64,000 nucleotides of DNA from Athripsodes cinereus (Eukaryota > Arthropoda > Insecta > Trichoptera > Leptoceridae): contig OX388305.1 in the NCBI GenBank assembly GCA_947579605.1, forward strand, positions 21,217,542-21,281,541, in the 5' to 3' direction. The notes under the pieces are model-generated. The model saw only the letters and a program-made list of their open reading frames with translations. It was not told the DNA's origin and made no database searches. Positions 21,011-33,365 of the stretch are shown piece after piece (within the stretch, counting starts at the first letter, position 1; the number at the start of each line of letters is the position of its first letter). The position numbers and the translations under genes are program-made.

Positions 21011-21419
21011 GTTTAAAAAACTAACTTTTGAAATTATGAAAGAAAAAGAATTCTGAAGGATGTAGCTTACATCTAAACAAATGTAAGGTGATTGCAGTTT
21101 AATGTGTTCTAAAAGTTTAAAGGTACTGTTCGTGTCTATCATTGATATGTTTATTTTATTTTGTATGTGTTATTTCAAAATTTTGAACTTATACTACATT
21201 GTCATATAGGATATAGGCTTTGCCGTTTATGTAATGACATATTAATAAAAAAATATCGACTTTACAAGAGATTTTAAAATACGTTGTAACTAACAATACA
21301 TGCTCTTTGCGTTTCCCATTAGGAAAATGATGCGAAGGATAAAAGCGATTGTAAATATTATTATTTGTCTCGGTTGAATAAAAGTTCAACCCATTTTGAT
21401 ATTCTATCTATTGATTTAA

Positions 21420-21530
21420 TCACGGCATCTCCCACACATAGAGTGGCCAGTTGACCCACATTCAAGTCGTCCAATATCCGTGTTAATAAATAAATTAAGA
21501 CTTTCAGAATTGGTGTAATGCCTAATCTCT
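21420..21530 (-). mobile_element. SINE-A, degraded copy
   Basis: CACGGCATCTCCCACACATA, GTGGCCAGTTGACCCAC and ATTAAGACTTTCAGAATTGG follow the order of the SINE-A 3' half, reversed and diverged. Confidence 0.5.
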
Positions 21531-22239
21531 TTATTGAGGATGCTTATAGTCTTATTCAATGTCAAGTGTCCTATGTTATATTATGTACTTACTGCATAGT
21601 AAAAATTGATGTTTCATTTCCTTAAACACCTAATGCAAAAAACTTGTTCTAGTTTTTGTAACATTATTATCTTGACTCAAAAACTCAGTGTTTTTTTAAA
21701 AAAAAATATTTTTAGACAAAAGACATTTGTCTTGAAAGCTTCAACTTTTTTTATGGGATAATTTGGAATTCTTTCGACAGTTAGCTAAGTGAAGACAGTG
21801 TGTCATATACAATCAACAAAATTCTTAGTACCTAATACTTGAAACCATACATTCATATATTTTTTTAATATTTTTCATCATTGAATTTATTAAAAATGTT
21901 CAAAAAATAGATATTTAATCTTTCATTTCTGTTCATCGATAATGAGCAATCTCAATTTGGAGTGCAGTCATATTAAATAAAATAAGTGTAAGTACAAAGC
22001 GCTATTTGATCGCAAAGGCGCGATTATTTGAATTGAAATAAATAAATGAGTGTTGCCTGCATTTTCTCTTAACATTTTATGTAAGTGTGAACTTTATTCA
22101 ACGACTCGCTTCAACGATTCAACGACTCGCTTCTCATGACAGAAAGGCTTTCTTTTGTAAATTTAGTTTAACGTTGTTTTATTATTTCCTAATGACTTAC
22201 TGGGCTTACCATTGACTTTAAAAATTGCATACCTATGTA

Positions 22240-22740
22240 CCATAGTAAATATGGAAAAATCCAAAGCTATACATAAAATTAAAGAAGGCAAGTTGAAATC
22301 AAATCTGACGCTGACGTTCAATAATAGTGTACATGGATATAATACAAGAAGTGCAGATCATATTAGAAATGATACACCAAGAACAAATAGAGTTCGTGAT
22401 GGTTTCCTGTCCTCTGCAATTAAAGCCTATAATAGTTTACCTAAAAATGTAAAAGAATGTAACAATGTAAAAACTTTTAAAAACAAAATTAGTAAGATAG
22501 TGAAAGAAAACGGTGTTAATGTCCAGAAAGTTTGAAGTGATTTATAGTGTTTTATGTACATGCTTATATTCATATATATGTGTATATCCTATATATATTA
22601 TTTATTTTTAAATGTCAAATGTATTACTTATGTTTATATTTTGTTTTGTTTGCTTGATGTCTGTAAATGGTTTTTACCTCTGATGCCAGCAATCCAGATT
22701 GCTGTTTTGAGGTTTATTGTGCAATAAATTAAATAAAATA
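22240..22740 (+). pseudogene. LINE reverse transcriptase C-terminus with 3' UTR
   Basis: The frame at 22212-22535 ends with 'HGYNTRSADHIRNDTPRTNR', 'GFLSSAIKAYNSLPKNVKEC' and 'NVKTFKNKISKI'. The pattern H-x-YNTR, then A-x-x-x-YNSLP, then TFKxK is the C-terminal signature of CR1/Jockey-group LINE polymerases. The 3' UTR (22536-22740) ends TTTATTGTGCAATAAATTAA. The start codon used by this frame is arbitrary, because the element is 5' truncated near 22240. Confidence 0.75.
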
Positions 22741-22744
22741 ATTT

Positions 22745-25000
22745 GGATTTTTTTGGAAAAGATTGGCATGTTGGTCTGTGAAAGTGTTCTTCAATCTACT
22801 TATTTTCTTATGATTAATGGGCACGTTTTTTTTTAATATAATGGATAAAATATGATTGATGGATATAATTTTTTTCTGTTTTGTTTCTTTAGATTTATAC
22901 CTACTTACGTTTCTTTTTGTATTTTGAATAAACATTTTATATTTCATCTGCATACTGTTAACGGCAAATGCCGTAAATTGTATTAAATAAATAAAAAGAA
23001 TAATTAATGTATTATTATTCAAATAGCTAAATAGGATTTATTACACAATAGTTAACCGTGGCTAGTTTTAAATAATTCAAGTTTCTATTGTCGTTGAAAT
23101 GTTAAGCTTATTTCAAGTTATATTTACATTGGTTGGCACCGACACGAGACGTTATCCAAAAAGACTTAACAAATATTTCATTTCATTTTGTCTCCGACTT
23201 CGTTCTACTCTATAAACTTTAATTTAACCTTATGTTTCTTTGAATAAACATCGTCTTATTATACATATTCTCATTATATTATATTTTTATCTTAAATAGG
23301 TTCGTTTGTATTTTCCATGCATTGTTTTCTTCCGCGTCACTTTTTTTTATACTTATACCTATATATTTTTGAACTGGCTGGAATTAGTGTCTGAATAAAA
23401 CTTCAGTTTCAGCGCATAAACGGAATGTATAAGTGCAAAAAGAGTAAAAGACATATATGGCTGAATACAAAAGATGACGTAGACCAGATCGCAAAAGATG
23501 AAAAAATACGGAGAAAATTGAACTTGGCTAACTTTACAAATATTATGGTTGGAATCTTAAAAGTGAGAAAGGAAAGTAGTATTGTAGTATTTATCGATGT
23601 TTGATTCATTTTTCCTTCCCCGCAAGTTAAACTATGTGATATGAGTTAAGTTTCATCACGAAGTCCATTTATTTCCTATCATTTTTATTTCTGTATGTCA
23701 TCGATTTTCTGATGATCGATCATCGAAAAATGACTCGAATCAGGTGGATTGCCGTGATCGATTAATAATTAATTGATTAGTCATCGACACTCTTTTTTGC
23801 TTTGAACGTAGTAATATGCAAATAAGTAGGTACATATAATGCAGTTTAATGAGCTCCAACTGGGCTGCTGACTACTCCGTTTGTGTGGTATGCAGTGATG
23901 AAAAAGTGTAGTTAAATAAGTATCTAAAAATTGCATAATAAACCAAATATCAAAACTATACACCCTAAATCAACTCACAGATAAATTAAGCATTCACTCT
24001 TTTATAGCTTATTCTAAAAAAAAGCTTTCAAAAATATATTTTTTATACTCATGAAGACGAACAAAAATCATTCCAAAAAAATACAAACGAAAACAATCCG
24101 ACTCTCAACCCGCCCTAGGAACAGCACTAGAACCAATATTAAGATAACAAATTACTTTTTAAAGTGTGACTTGTGGTTTCAATTAATTCAAACCGGTTTA
24201 TCTTTATTTTCACTGTCCATAAATTACTTTCACTAAAATTAACATTTTATTTATTCAATTAAACTTCCAATGAAATATTTTTGCACACATATTCTGCATA
24301 TTCAATGAAACGAACATTGATACCTTTATACTTTGTAATAGAAAAATTTATTTAAAACAATATAGTTCATAGCTAAAAAACGTTGCAAATTGGTTAAACG
24401 GTAGATGAATAATAAACATGATCACGTACAGTATAACTATAAACTAATTGAAAAAACTAATCAGAATATTAATTTTTCAATGAATGCGTTGGATCCAATC
24501 AACCGCAGTACTGATTGACAAAAGAGTGTAAAAAAAATAATGAAAAATATTCACGCAATAACCGTTCATGAAATGACACAAACATTTTGTTTATTTAAGC
24601 TAAGCAAAAATAACAGATTTTTCATTTCATTTTTCAATTCAAGAATAAATAAACAAAACGTTGTGTAAATATGTAATAATATATCTATTATCGCCTTTCT
24701 AACCTAAGAATAGCTAAATAATTGTTATACCTAATAACTGTTATAATACAGCAAACATGCATACGAGTATTATGCATGTTTGCTAAGTTTTGAAACCGAC
24801 TTAATGTGAGATATGTCTTTTAATAATAATGATGATAAAATAAAAAAAATTGTGTGTAACGATTTTTTTCACGAACGATAACGAAGAAGTAACGAACGAA
24901 AACAAATTTACAGCATGTACCTAATAACTTTTTTTTGTAAAGCTATCCAAAATCGATGTCTCCGTTCATGATAAAGAAACTTTCAACTTTATTATAAATT
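22745..25000. other. Sparse AT-rich stretch
   Basis: Contents seen: a degraded SINE-A scrap (plus) at 23840-23920 (GGGCTGCTGACTACTCCGTT, TTGTGTGGTATGCAGTGATG). At 23695-23790 is a cluster of ATCGAT/CATCGA words (GATGATCGATCATCG and related) that may be a subterminal end of an unknown DNA transposon. The rest shows no coding or RNA signal. Confidence 0.4.
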
Positions 25001-25009
25001 TAAATATTA

Positions 25010-25200
25010 TATTGGAGGACAAGATAGAGGGAAGACGGGGAGTTGGCAGAAAGCGGATGTCCTGGCTGCGCAACATTAGAGAGTGGACCGGAATCCGGAC
25101 AGTGGATGACCTGTTCAGAGCAGCACAGGACAGGGAGGTTTTCGCCGGAGTGATCGACAACGTCGGGGGGACCTGACATGGCACAGAAAGAAGAGAGATA
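25010..25200 (+). pseudogene. RTE-type LINE C-terminal stub (RTE-K)
   Basis: An open stretch reads LEDKIEGRRGVGRKRMSWLR, then NIREWTGIRTVDDLF and AAQDREVFAGVIDNVGGT, stop. This is the conserved tail of a non-LTR polymerase (GRRGxGRKRxSWL...W). The DNA is GC-richer than its surroundings, as in younger insertions. A second copy of the last ~100 bp is at 33655-33760, followed by a GAAGAAG tail. Confidence 0.8.
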
Positions 25201-25744
25201 TAAATTTAAAAAAACTGTAAATAAAATTACAAAATAATCATACAGAAGTCTTGAATATCAGTCGCCTTTTGCTTGACATTATTTATTTCTCTAAGAAATA
25301 AAATTTTAAGCAGTTAAGAAAGTATAGATTTTAAATATTATTTTCAAAAAACAAGTTTTGTAACGCCGTTTTTAGTTCATTAGTAGTAATGCCTTATTAG
25401 ATATTCCCTAACATTTTTTTTACACACTCAGCTTTTATTAAAAACATTTTCCATTATTATTAAAACGTTATAACGACAGTCTCTCTTATTGACAATGCAT
25501 ATTACAATATCGCAGCTGACCAATTTGTGTAAATTATTCTGCTTGAAATAACAATGTACGAGTAACATAGCTGCTGCGTGTGATTTTGTTTGTGTTAAGC
25601 AAACATGTTATGAAATATTATTATTACCGAAAATAGTGACATTCATAGCAGTATCTATACTATAGCTATTTTGTAGTAACATTATAAAGGTACATATTAT
25701 AATAGACTAATAGAAGATAGAAATTCAGCGTTTTAAATTAATTA

Positions 25745-26115
25745 CACTCTTTAAGTGTACGCAAACACCGTATCCCAAGCGGGGTAGGCATAAAGAATAC
25801 ATTGCCATATTATAAACCACGTGATCAAGCCACATTGTTCTCGGATGTCTGCACTTCCTCACACCCCCTCTTTAAGACTGATGTACACTGTTCTCGCCAT
25901 TCTTTCGTCATCCACACGCTCTATAATACCTATTTCCAAACCATCGTCGCTTATTTACACGCATTCTATGCACAACACTCCTCTTGCTTCCACTCATTCT
26001 TCTTGTATCCTTATTTCTCACTCAATCATGCAATATTTTACCAATCATTCATCTTAGCTATCGCATCGCCACTTCGTTTATTCCACTTTCTTCAACAACG
26101 TCCAGTTTTGTAAGT
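25745..26115 (-). pseudogene. LINE-A copy 5, degraded
   Basis: GCAAACACCGTATCCCAAGC, GGGGTAGGCATAAAGAATAC, CACGTGATCAAGCCACATTG and ACGCATTCTATGCACAACAC align with LINE-A in reverse. About 50 bp near the 3' end are missing relative to the 35-kb copy. Only antisense chance frames remain open. Confidence 0.75.
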
Positions 26116-26173
26116 AAGTATCAATTCCGACACAATTGTCACATAAAATTAATTATAGCACCTTAATTTATTA

Positions 26174-26235
26174 TTCCCTGAAGATGCCTACAAGTATAGG
26201 CGAAAACGTTCGGTATTTAACCTAACATAGTGGAA
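26174..26235 (+). other. CTGANGA-hairpin-GAAA motif (Penelope-like or hammerhead-like scrap)
   Basis: CCTGAAGATGCCTACAAGTA then TAGGCGAAAACGTTCGG contains the word CTGAAGA, a GCCTA/TAGGC stem and GAAAA. That order matches the catalytic core strands of hammerhead ribozymes, known from Penelope-like retroelements and some satellites. Stems I and III and the cleavage site are not evident, so activity is not claimed. Confidence 0.35.
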
Positions 26236-26239
26236 ATTA

Positions 26240-28015
26240 AACAGTGCTCAATAATATATTTTTATATTTTATTTATTAAAATTAAAAATGGATTTCCACA
26301 GCGTAAACACAAAAACTCTTGAATTATTAATTTATTATGTTATAGTACCTTCTTTTTAAAGCTTCTAATAATGTCTTGACTCGATATTTGAAACCAATAG
26401 GAAAAAGTAAACATGAATAACAAATGAATAAATAAATTTTAATATTTTTTTTTCGATTATGTCCCTGATTTAATTATTAAAGGGAATTGCCTTGTACTCT
26501 TACATTACAACGAGTAGGTAGCTACCAGTATAGATGCATAAATAGTAGACGTATTGATAGTGATTGCTTTATTTTATACGGAATAATTCAGATTACAGCT
26601 TTGCATTATTGGAAGTACATACAAGTATTAGAGCTACACCTGCTTATTAATATGCAAGTGCCATTTATTTGACATTCCCATCCGCATTCAATAACAACAA
26701 TGTGAATTTAATTTAACGTTTTGTGCTTTCGTCAAAATATTCAATAAAATCCGCAATATTTTGAATATTTGGATCCGCAGAAATCGATGCGAATACCGAA
26801 TGATTTGTAAAGACTGAAAATTTCATTATCGAAATATGTATCAATCGATCGTAACTTTTGTATGAAAAATACATTGTGCGCTTTGATACTTAAAATTTTA
26901 CATGTTCCTTATAAAAAATATTTTTCACTCATTAACTTCTTCTTAATAAATAGTGTATAGGGGAAGACGCACAAGGCGGATGTAAAAGCAACAATTTTCT
27001 TCGAAATTTAATATTATCACATTCTTGCATATTGCTGAAATTCATTATTCATTCATTATTTACACGTGCATTATACTACTATTAGTAATATATTGTAGAG
27101 ATGTTTAACAAATTGTACAACTGTCTAAAAGGTCAAATGTTACTGTAACTTTTGTTGGTCCCTTTCGCTATCAAGTAATGTCTACATCAGTTTCTATTCT
27201 GTGTGTACAAGATAAGAAAGTCACCCTTCTTGTCGATTTATCAATGTTTGCCCCGTAAATTTCTTTACAGTTGATTGATGAAGAACAATATTTTATTTAT
27301 TTCATTTGTTTGCTGTATCTTGTTTGATGAAAAAATTCACTCATTTTTGTATTATTTAAAGAAAACGAAACAATATGTACCTACCTACATCTGTTATATT
27401 TTCTTAATCACCGGAAAATGTTGCGACTTATAGATGTTTTCTTAAAAAAAAATTGTAATGCATATAATTATTTAGAACATAATAGGTGCATATATTTCCC
27501 TCCTAGAAAGAATGCTGGTTTATTGTGGAATCAGTTGACTTCTAAATCCTTTTGTCTCAATTACATTACGTACTTTACTTTTCGTCTGGCTTGGTATGTT
27601 AGTAAGTCTTCCTCCGTGTGGCCTGCTTCGTATCTTCTACAGTCTTGGCTCTAGCGCTGATAATCAGTTCACCGCCTCCGGTCCTGCCTTATGGATATGC
27701 TGCAGATACCCGCTATTTTTTTTAAAGATAATTACGTTTAAATATACTCAATCAATCCAAAACATGTAATACATATTCTAACCGTAATTTTCTATATTGT
27801 TATTGGTTAAATATCTTGCTTAGCTGTGTAACAATTATGAAACACGAGATTTTGATTTCGCTTTCTACTTTTTTCTCAAATTACCTAGAAAGTATACCTG
27901 ATGCAAATGATTCGGTGTAGTAGGTAAGTTGTTCCCCAAACAATATCAATATGCAAAACTACAAATAACAATATTACTGAGTACAAAAAAAAATGCAAAA
28001 CAAATAATCTGACGT
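26240..28015. other. Stretch without recognised genes
   Basis: AT-rich DNA. The only denser part is 27500-27715 (GCCTGCTTCGTATCTTCTAC, CCGCCTCCGGTCCTGCC), whose base content hints at an old element. No family could be recognised in either direction. Confidence 0.4.
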
Positions 28016-28018
28016 TCG

Positions 28019-28246
28019 TTGATGATTACTTCTCTCAAACACCGCGAGTTCAACATTTTTTACGTGTTATTCTCGTTCATTCTGTATGCAAATTGTCACT
28101 GCGGCAAAAATATCTGTCATACTCTTAACGGCGCGCAGATGGATAAAATTTGTTTAAAAATGACGATGCTTTGTGACGTTTTACAAGTCTGTAAGTCAAA
28201 ACGAAACTACTCTATGTTAATAAATATAGGCCAAAGTGGTTTTTAA
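28019..28246 (+). CDS. Candidate small secreted cysteine-rich protein or first exon
   Basis: Unidentified frame of 75 codons. Residues 10-26 form a hydrophobic stretch (FNIFYVLFSFILYANC) after a basic start, as in a signal peptide. Residues 26-58 hold six cysteines in the order C-x-C-x4-C-x11-C-x6-C-x5-C. Codons use C or G at the third position more often than the flanking AT-rich DNA. A GTAAGT donor-like word follows the last cysteine codon at 28190-28197, so the protein may continue in another exon. Otherwise it stops at 28244-28246, followed at once by AATAAA. No neighbouring gene or promoter supports it, and no family is recognised. It could be chance, an exon, or a small gene. Confidence 0.3.
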   Translation: MMITSLKHREFNIFYVLFSFILYANCHCGKNICHTLNGAQMDKICLKMTMLCDVLQVCKSKRNYSMLINIGQSGF

Positions 28247-28781
28247 ATAAAATTGTATGGTATGGTAATGGTAGCTCTCTCTTATCTTCAAAACGTGTAA
28301 TTGGTATTTATGACAAAATAAAAATATTTTTCAAAGTTTTACTTGTTACTTTATTTTAGTGACCTAGGTTGCGACGTGTACGTTCATTTTTTTTTGTTTA
28401 TTTACCAAAATATCCACTCTTACCCATTTAAAGAGAACAGAAAAAAGGAAAATCACAACATACTCATTAGTTGATATAAAATGAATTTACAATATCGAAC
28501 GCTAAAAAAGCTAGAATGCTCCACAGATCAGAAAATGTGATATATACATAAACCGTTGTAGACATAATGGAGTTTCGCTCCAATATACAGAATATATGAG
28601 GATATTATTACGGTTGTTTGATCATTGACGCCAAAATCCAAGCGATAAAGAACAACTGCAAACTTTGTTTTGTCATATTTTTATTGTTTATTATATTATT
28701 GAATATCTCATTCATTGTTTTACATAATTATAACTCTTTTAAGACTGACTAAATAATTGCTACTTTCTTATTCTAAATTAA

Positions 28782-28958
28782 TTTTTTGTGAGCTGGTTTG
28801 TTCGAAAGTACACGCTTTGCACTAAAAATCCCCTGTAACTTCCGTTGCCATGTTTTTATTTTTCATTGCCTGTTGCTATATGCTCAAGTTTGTTTTAATA
28901 TGATTGTATTGTAAAAGCCGTTTCGGTCGTATATCGTATTGATAAATAAATAAAAAAG
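28782..28958 (+). mobile_element. LINE 3' UTR stub, family D
   Basis: GAGCTGGTTTGTTCGAAAGT, CACTAAAAATCCCCTGTAAC and TCGTATTGATAAATAAATAA match the 12225-12400 stub in order and orientation. The end is a (TAAA)n tail. Confidence 0.6.
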
Positions 28959-29164
28959 TAATATATTTATTTATATATCTATCCATCCATCCAAATTTCA
29001 AAACATTTATCCTACTAACATTTTATTATGTATCATTATTTTATTTTTATTTCTGACGCGGATACATATTATTATGTATCTGAGATTATGTGTTATAACG
29101 TTTTTGTATTTAAATTTGAATTCTTGACACAGACAACATTGTTGAAGATAGAAAATTATCATGT

Positions 29165-29237
29165 ACAGCGTCCTCAAGGTGCTATGGCACAAAGATGGCG
29201 CTTTAAATACTCTCCGTTATTATTATTATTTATCATA
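29165..29237 (+). mobile_element. LINE 3' tail, family E
   Basis: AGCGTCCTCAAGGTGCTATG, CAAAGATGGCGCTTTAAATA and a (TTA)n run. The reverse copy is at 55305-55365. The sequence resembles the 3' UTR of the L2-like LINE at 40040-40125 (GAGCGCCCTTGAGGTGG, ACGGCGCTTTACAAATC), so family E is a related LINE end. Confidence 0.6.
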
Positions 29238-29785
29238 TACCTATGAGTTTTAGATTTTCGCACCTTTTCGTGAATCGACAACTTTTCATTTAATTTATTT
29301 ACATACTTTCATTTATTCACAATCGTTTTGCATGTTTCCTTTTCTCAAACGTCTTCATATTATATCATATCTTACATGTTCGCTTTCAGAAACTACAACA
29401 AATTGAAATGTAATACATATTATGAATGATTGGAACAATTTAGGTATCGATAGTCTATTTCATATCGAATGCAGTTGTTAGCAAACTCATTTTCGATTCT
29501 CTAGGTGATTCGATCGTTATATTATTATGAATCGAAAGCTATGCACACAGCGGCGTGCCTAGAATTTTTCCTAGAAAGGGACAACAATTTAGCAAAATTA
29601 CATTATTCACAATACGATTGTCCTTCGGGACTTAAACAAAGAATTATCTCATGAAATTAATCAAATATCTCTATTAGAGAACCAAACTCATACAAATTTA
29701 CATTGTTCTCCAATCAAAATATCAGACTTTATAACAAAATACAAAACACTTTTACATATATTCATTACTTTAACAGTGACTTTAT

Positions 29786-30654
29786 TGTGGCCTGAAGATG
29801 AGAGCAGTAATTTCTGAAATTGTGGCCTAAAGATGAGAACAGTAATTTCTGAAATTGTGGCCTGAAGATGAGAACAGTAATTTCTGAAATTGTGGCCTAA
29901 AGATGAGAATAGTAATTTCTGAAATTGTGGCCTGAAGATGAGAGCAGTAATTTCTGAAATTGTGGCCTGAAGATGAGAGCAGTAATTTCTGAAATTGTGG
30001 CCTGAAGATGAGAGCAGTAATTTCTGAAATTGTGGCCTGAAGATGAGAGCAGTAATTTCTGAAATTGTGGCCTGAAGATGAGAACAGTAATTTCTGAAAT
30101 TGTGACCTGAAGATGAGAACAGTAATTTCTGAAATTGTGGCCTGAAGATGAGAGCAGTAATTTCTGAAATTGTGGCCTGAAGATGAGAGCAGTAATTTCT
30201 GAAATTGTGGCCTGAAGATGAGAGCAGTAATTTCTGAAATTGTGGCCTGAAGATGAGAACAGTAATTTCTGAAATTGTGACCTGAAGATGAGAACAGTAA
30301 TTTCTGAAATTGTGGCCTGAAGATGAGAGCAGTAATTTCTGAAATTGTGGCCTGAAGATGAGAGCAGTAATTTCTGAAATTGTGGCCTGAAGATGAGAGC
30401 AGTAATTTCCGAAATTGTGGCCTGAAGATGAGAACAGTAATTTCTGAAATTGTGACCTGAAGATGAGAACAGTAATTTCTGAAATTGTGGCCTGAAGATG
30501 AGAGCAGTAATTTCTTAAATTGTGGCCTGAAGATGAGAGCAGTAATTTCTGAAATTGTGGCCTGAAGATGAGAGCAGTAATTTCTGAAATTGTGGCCTGA
30601 AGATGAGAGCAGGAATTTCTGAAATTGTGGCCTGAGGATGAGAGCAGTAATTTC
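29786..30654. repeat. 35-bp satellite array, ~25 units, with 175-bp higher-order repeat
   Basis: The unit begins TGTGGCCTGAAGATGAGAGC and continues AGTAATTTCTGAAAT (35 bp). There are 24 full units and a partial one. Variants differ at a few positions: type A (GAGC), C (GAAC), E (TGTGACC with GAAC). Units 6-10, 11-15 and 16-20 each read A-A-A-C-E, giving a 175-bp higher-order period over 29961-30485. Units 2 and 4 (CCTAAAG) are private to the left edge. There are no unique spacers, so it is not a CRISPR-like array. Confidence 0.97.
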
Positions 30655-30659
30655 TCGTG

Positions 30660-33365
30660 ATCAATAAAATCATTATGGTAGCACTTAATATAAAAGCTTT
30701 TTACTTATCACAACTAAACATGAACATCCATAAAGAACCGCTTATCGACAACTTTGACTATGTATAATTGTTTTAAGTGTCTGTAATCATTCTAACTGTC
30801 TGATCGTTTCTCTTCTGATTCTTGTTTTCTTGATTTGATATATATACGAAATGAGAACTTCCTGACTTTTAGTCCAATTTGATTCCGGTTTAGGAAAGGA
30901 ATTTAAGATTGTTTTATCCAGAGCATATTAGGCTCGTTGCGATTCTATTTTCACCATACAATAGTTAGTATGGTTTGTTAGCACTTTGATGTTTTTTTTT
31001 GTTTCCCTGTGGGCACAACAATTTAGTAAAGGATTTAAAAAAAAAAGTATCCAATTTCTGTCCATCGTACCTATATTAAGTTCGACTCGAGGAAGACAAC
31101 TGCCCAATTTGATGTCATTTCTCCACATTAGTTTTTTTATATTTTTTTATATTATGATACTAGTTCATTGGTTGTATAAGCATTACTTTTGTGGCACTTA
31201 GTTTTAAAATATTTTGGAAAAGTGAATTAAATTATAGGTACATAAGTATAAAATAAAACGCTTTGTTTTTTTTAATTAATTTTGATACTATTTTGACACT
31301 CCTAGAGAAAGTAGTAGCTTCCTGAGTACACCTATGGATGCACATTGTAGGGTACAGAGTATTTCCTAATATACTCTTATATAGGTATCTAGTTCTGTTT
31401 AGCAGGTACAAAATCCTCGATAATAAAAACGATAGTCGAGTAGAACGTGATCGATTTAGAATTAATTTAAACTTCAATGGAACAAGATTGTCTCTCGATT
31501 GTTCTTATATTACTATTATTAACACTCGTAAAATTTTATCCATAGAACGATTATAATAAGCACTCACCCATAACTATCTTGATTTTATTAAATCTTTGGA
31601 GTATTCTTATAATTTGAGTTTCTACTTAATCGAACAACTTATATAATAAGTATTATAATCTTCTTTTATACAACAAATCAATATAATACAAAAACGGAGA
31701 CAATACATCGCCAATATGGATTCAATCATGTTCAGCAGCCTCATTAGGATGCCAAATATATTAATTTTATAAGAGAAATAGTTCTTTAAATTAAATTAAT
31801 TCATCATTTACATTTTAAGGCATTCCAAAGCATTTAAAAAGTAAGATTTTCTTCTCTGTAAACTCCATTGAGATTACATAATTAATAACCTAAATTTCAC
31901 AGAATAAAATAAACACTTAGGATTTCGACTCTCAACTTTACATGATTTAAAATCGGTTCTCTCCATATTTTTTATTCCTATCATTTTATCGACTAACACT
32001 CTGCAGAGATAAATCTTACATTCGCACATAGTATTTCCCAGGATCGCGATAAATCAATACTAACTAATGCTGAAGTGAAAAAAAATAAATCCTGAAGTAT
32101 GTACATAGATACATACCTTACTTCTTTATCCAACGCGAAGCTTTATTTATTTTTTTCATTTTTTTTATATTATGTATATTCTAATAATTGATGAATGTTG
32201 AACATAAGGGATGAAGCAAACAGGGACGTGTACTTTGGCATCTTACTTACAAAATATATTTATTCATCAGTGGTGTAACAAAACTTTATTTTTATGGTTT
32301 CATTTACTCTAAGCACTCATCTTTCAAAATTTCAATCTCAGATGATAAATGTTTTATATAAAAATAACACTAGCAATATTGTATTAGTTGTGATTATTGG
32401 TATTATATAAAACTAATAAATTTCAGTTAGTACAATTGTTTCATCAAGCCAAAAATATTATTCTGATACATTAATTATGACATTAATAATATTGTATTAT
32501 TGAACGTTGTCATTGATAGAACGTTGCATATTCATGGAAGAGTTTTAATTCAACTTAAGAAAAACTCATCCCAAAACTATTTCTACAATAAGTGGTGTAG
32601 CCACGTAATAAACATGCCATTCCTTTCCATCCCAGTAAATTTTATAATATACAGGATAGATGACACAGCTTATTGCTTGGTCAAAAACGTTAATTGCTTG
32701 AATTTATAGTAGGTTATTATGGACCAAAAGAAATTAATATTCATCAATGTCTTTGAAATACTTCGACGTGCCTAACTGTGTACGATATTGGTAAATGTAA
32801 GGAACACCACTGATGTTTACAACAGTATGTTTGGGGATAATAAATTTTACATTTTCTATACGTAAAAACATCACCCTTTTCCGAAAAACACAAATATATT
32901 TATTGTTAGATACACAACATAGCTTTTTCTACCTGTAACATATACATTTTCCTACCCGCGTCAAGTTCTACTTATACCAACATAGGAAGCTTTTCAAAGT
33001 CAATTTAACATTTTATTTTCACGTTAATTCGTCCATAGTGAAAAAATGTGTCAGACGAATTTATCTAATGATAATAAAATAATATGTAAACGTTTTGAAA
33101 TTAAACTGACATAGTATTTTGAACAGTTTTTAAACACCAAGGTTATTTTGACAGAACTTTATTTATTAGCTTAGTTTAATTTTACATTTTTTTGTTGAGT
33201 TAAAAGTTTGTTTCTGTCGATCAAAAAATTAACAGGCTCGAAGGGTTTCACGTTGTTTAAACACACTCATATATTATGTTTTTTTTCTTTTCTCGTATTT
33301 ACGGCTGAAGCTTACTACACGAGATGTATAAAATGATTGATAAATATCTAATATATTAAATTTCT
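30660..33365. other. Stretch without recognised features
   Basis: Very AT-rich, without coding signal, RNA gene or repeat I could recognise. The plus-strand candidate splice element begins at its right edge. Confidence 0.5.

Noticed and set aside
22729..23022. 97-codon minus-strand frame after the LINE tail
   Set aside because: Lysine/asparagine-rich low-complexity translation of AT-rich DNA; no motif.
27418..27654. 78-codon plus-strand frame overlapping a GC-richer patch
   Set aside because: The patch may be an old element, but neither strand gives a recognisable protein and no second copy is seen.
29786..30654. CRISPR-like repeat array
   Set aside because: Units are contiguous without unique spacers and the context is eukaryotic. 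It is a satellite.
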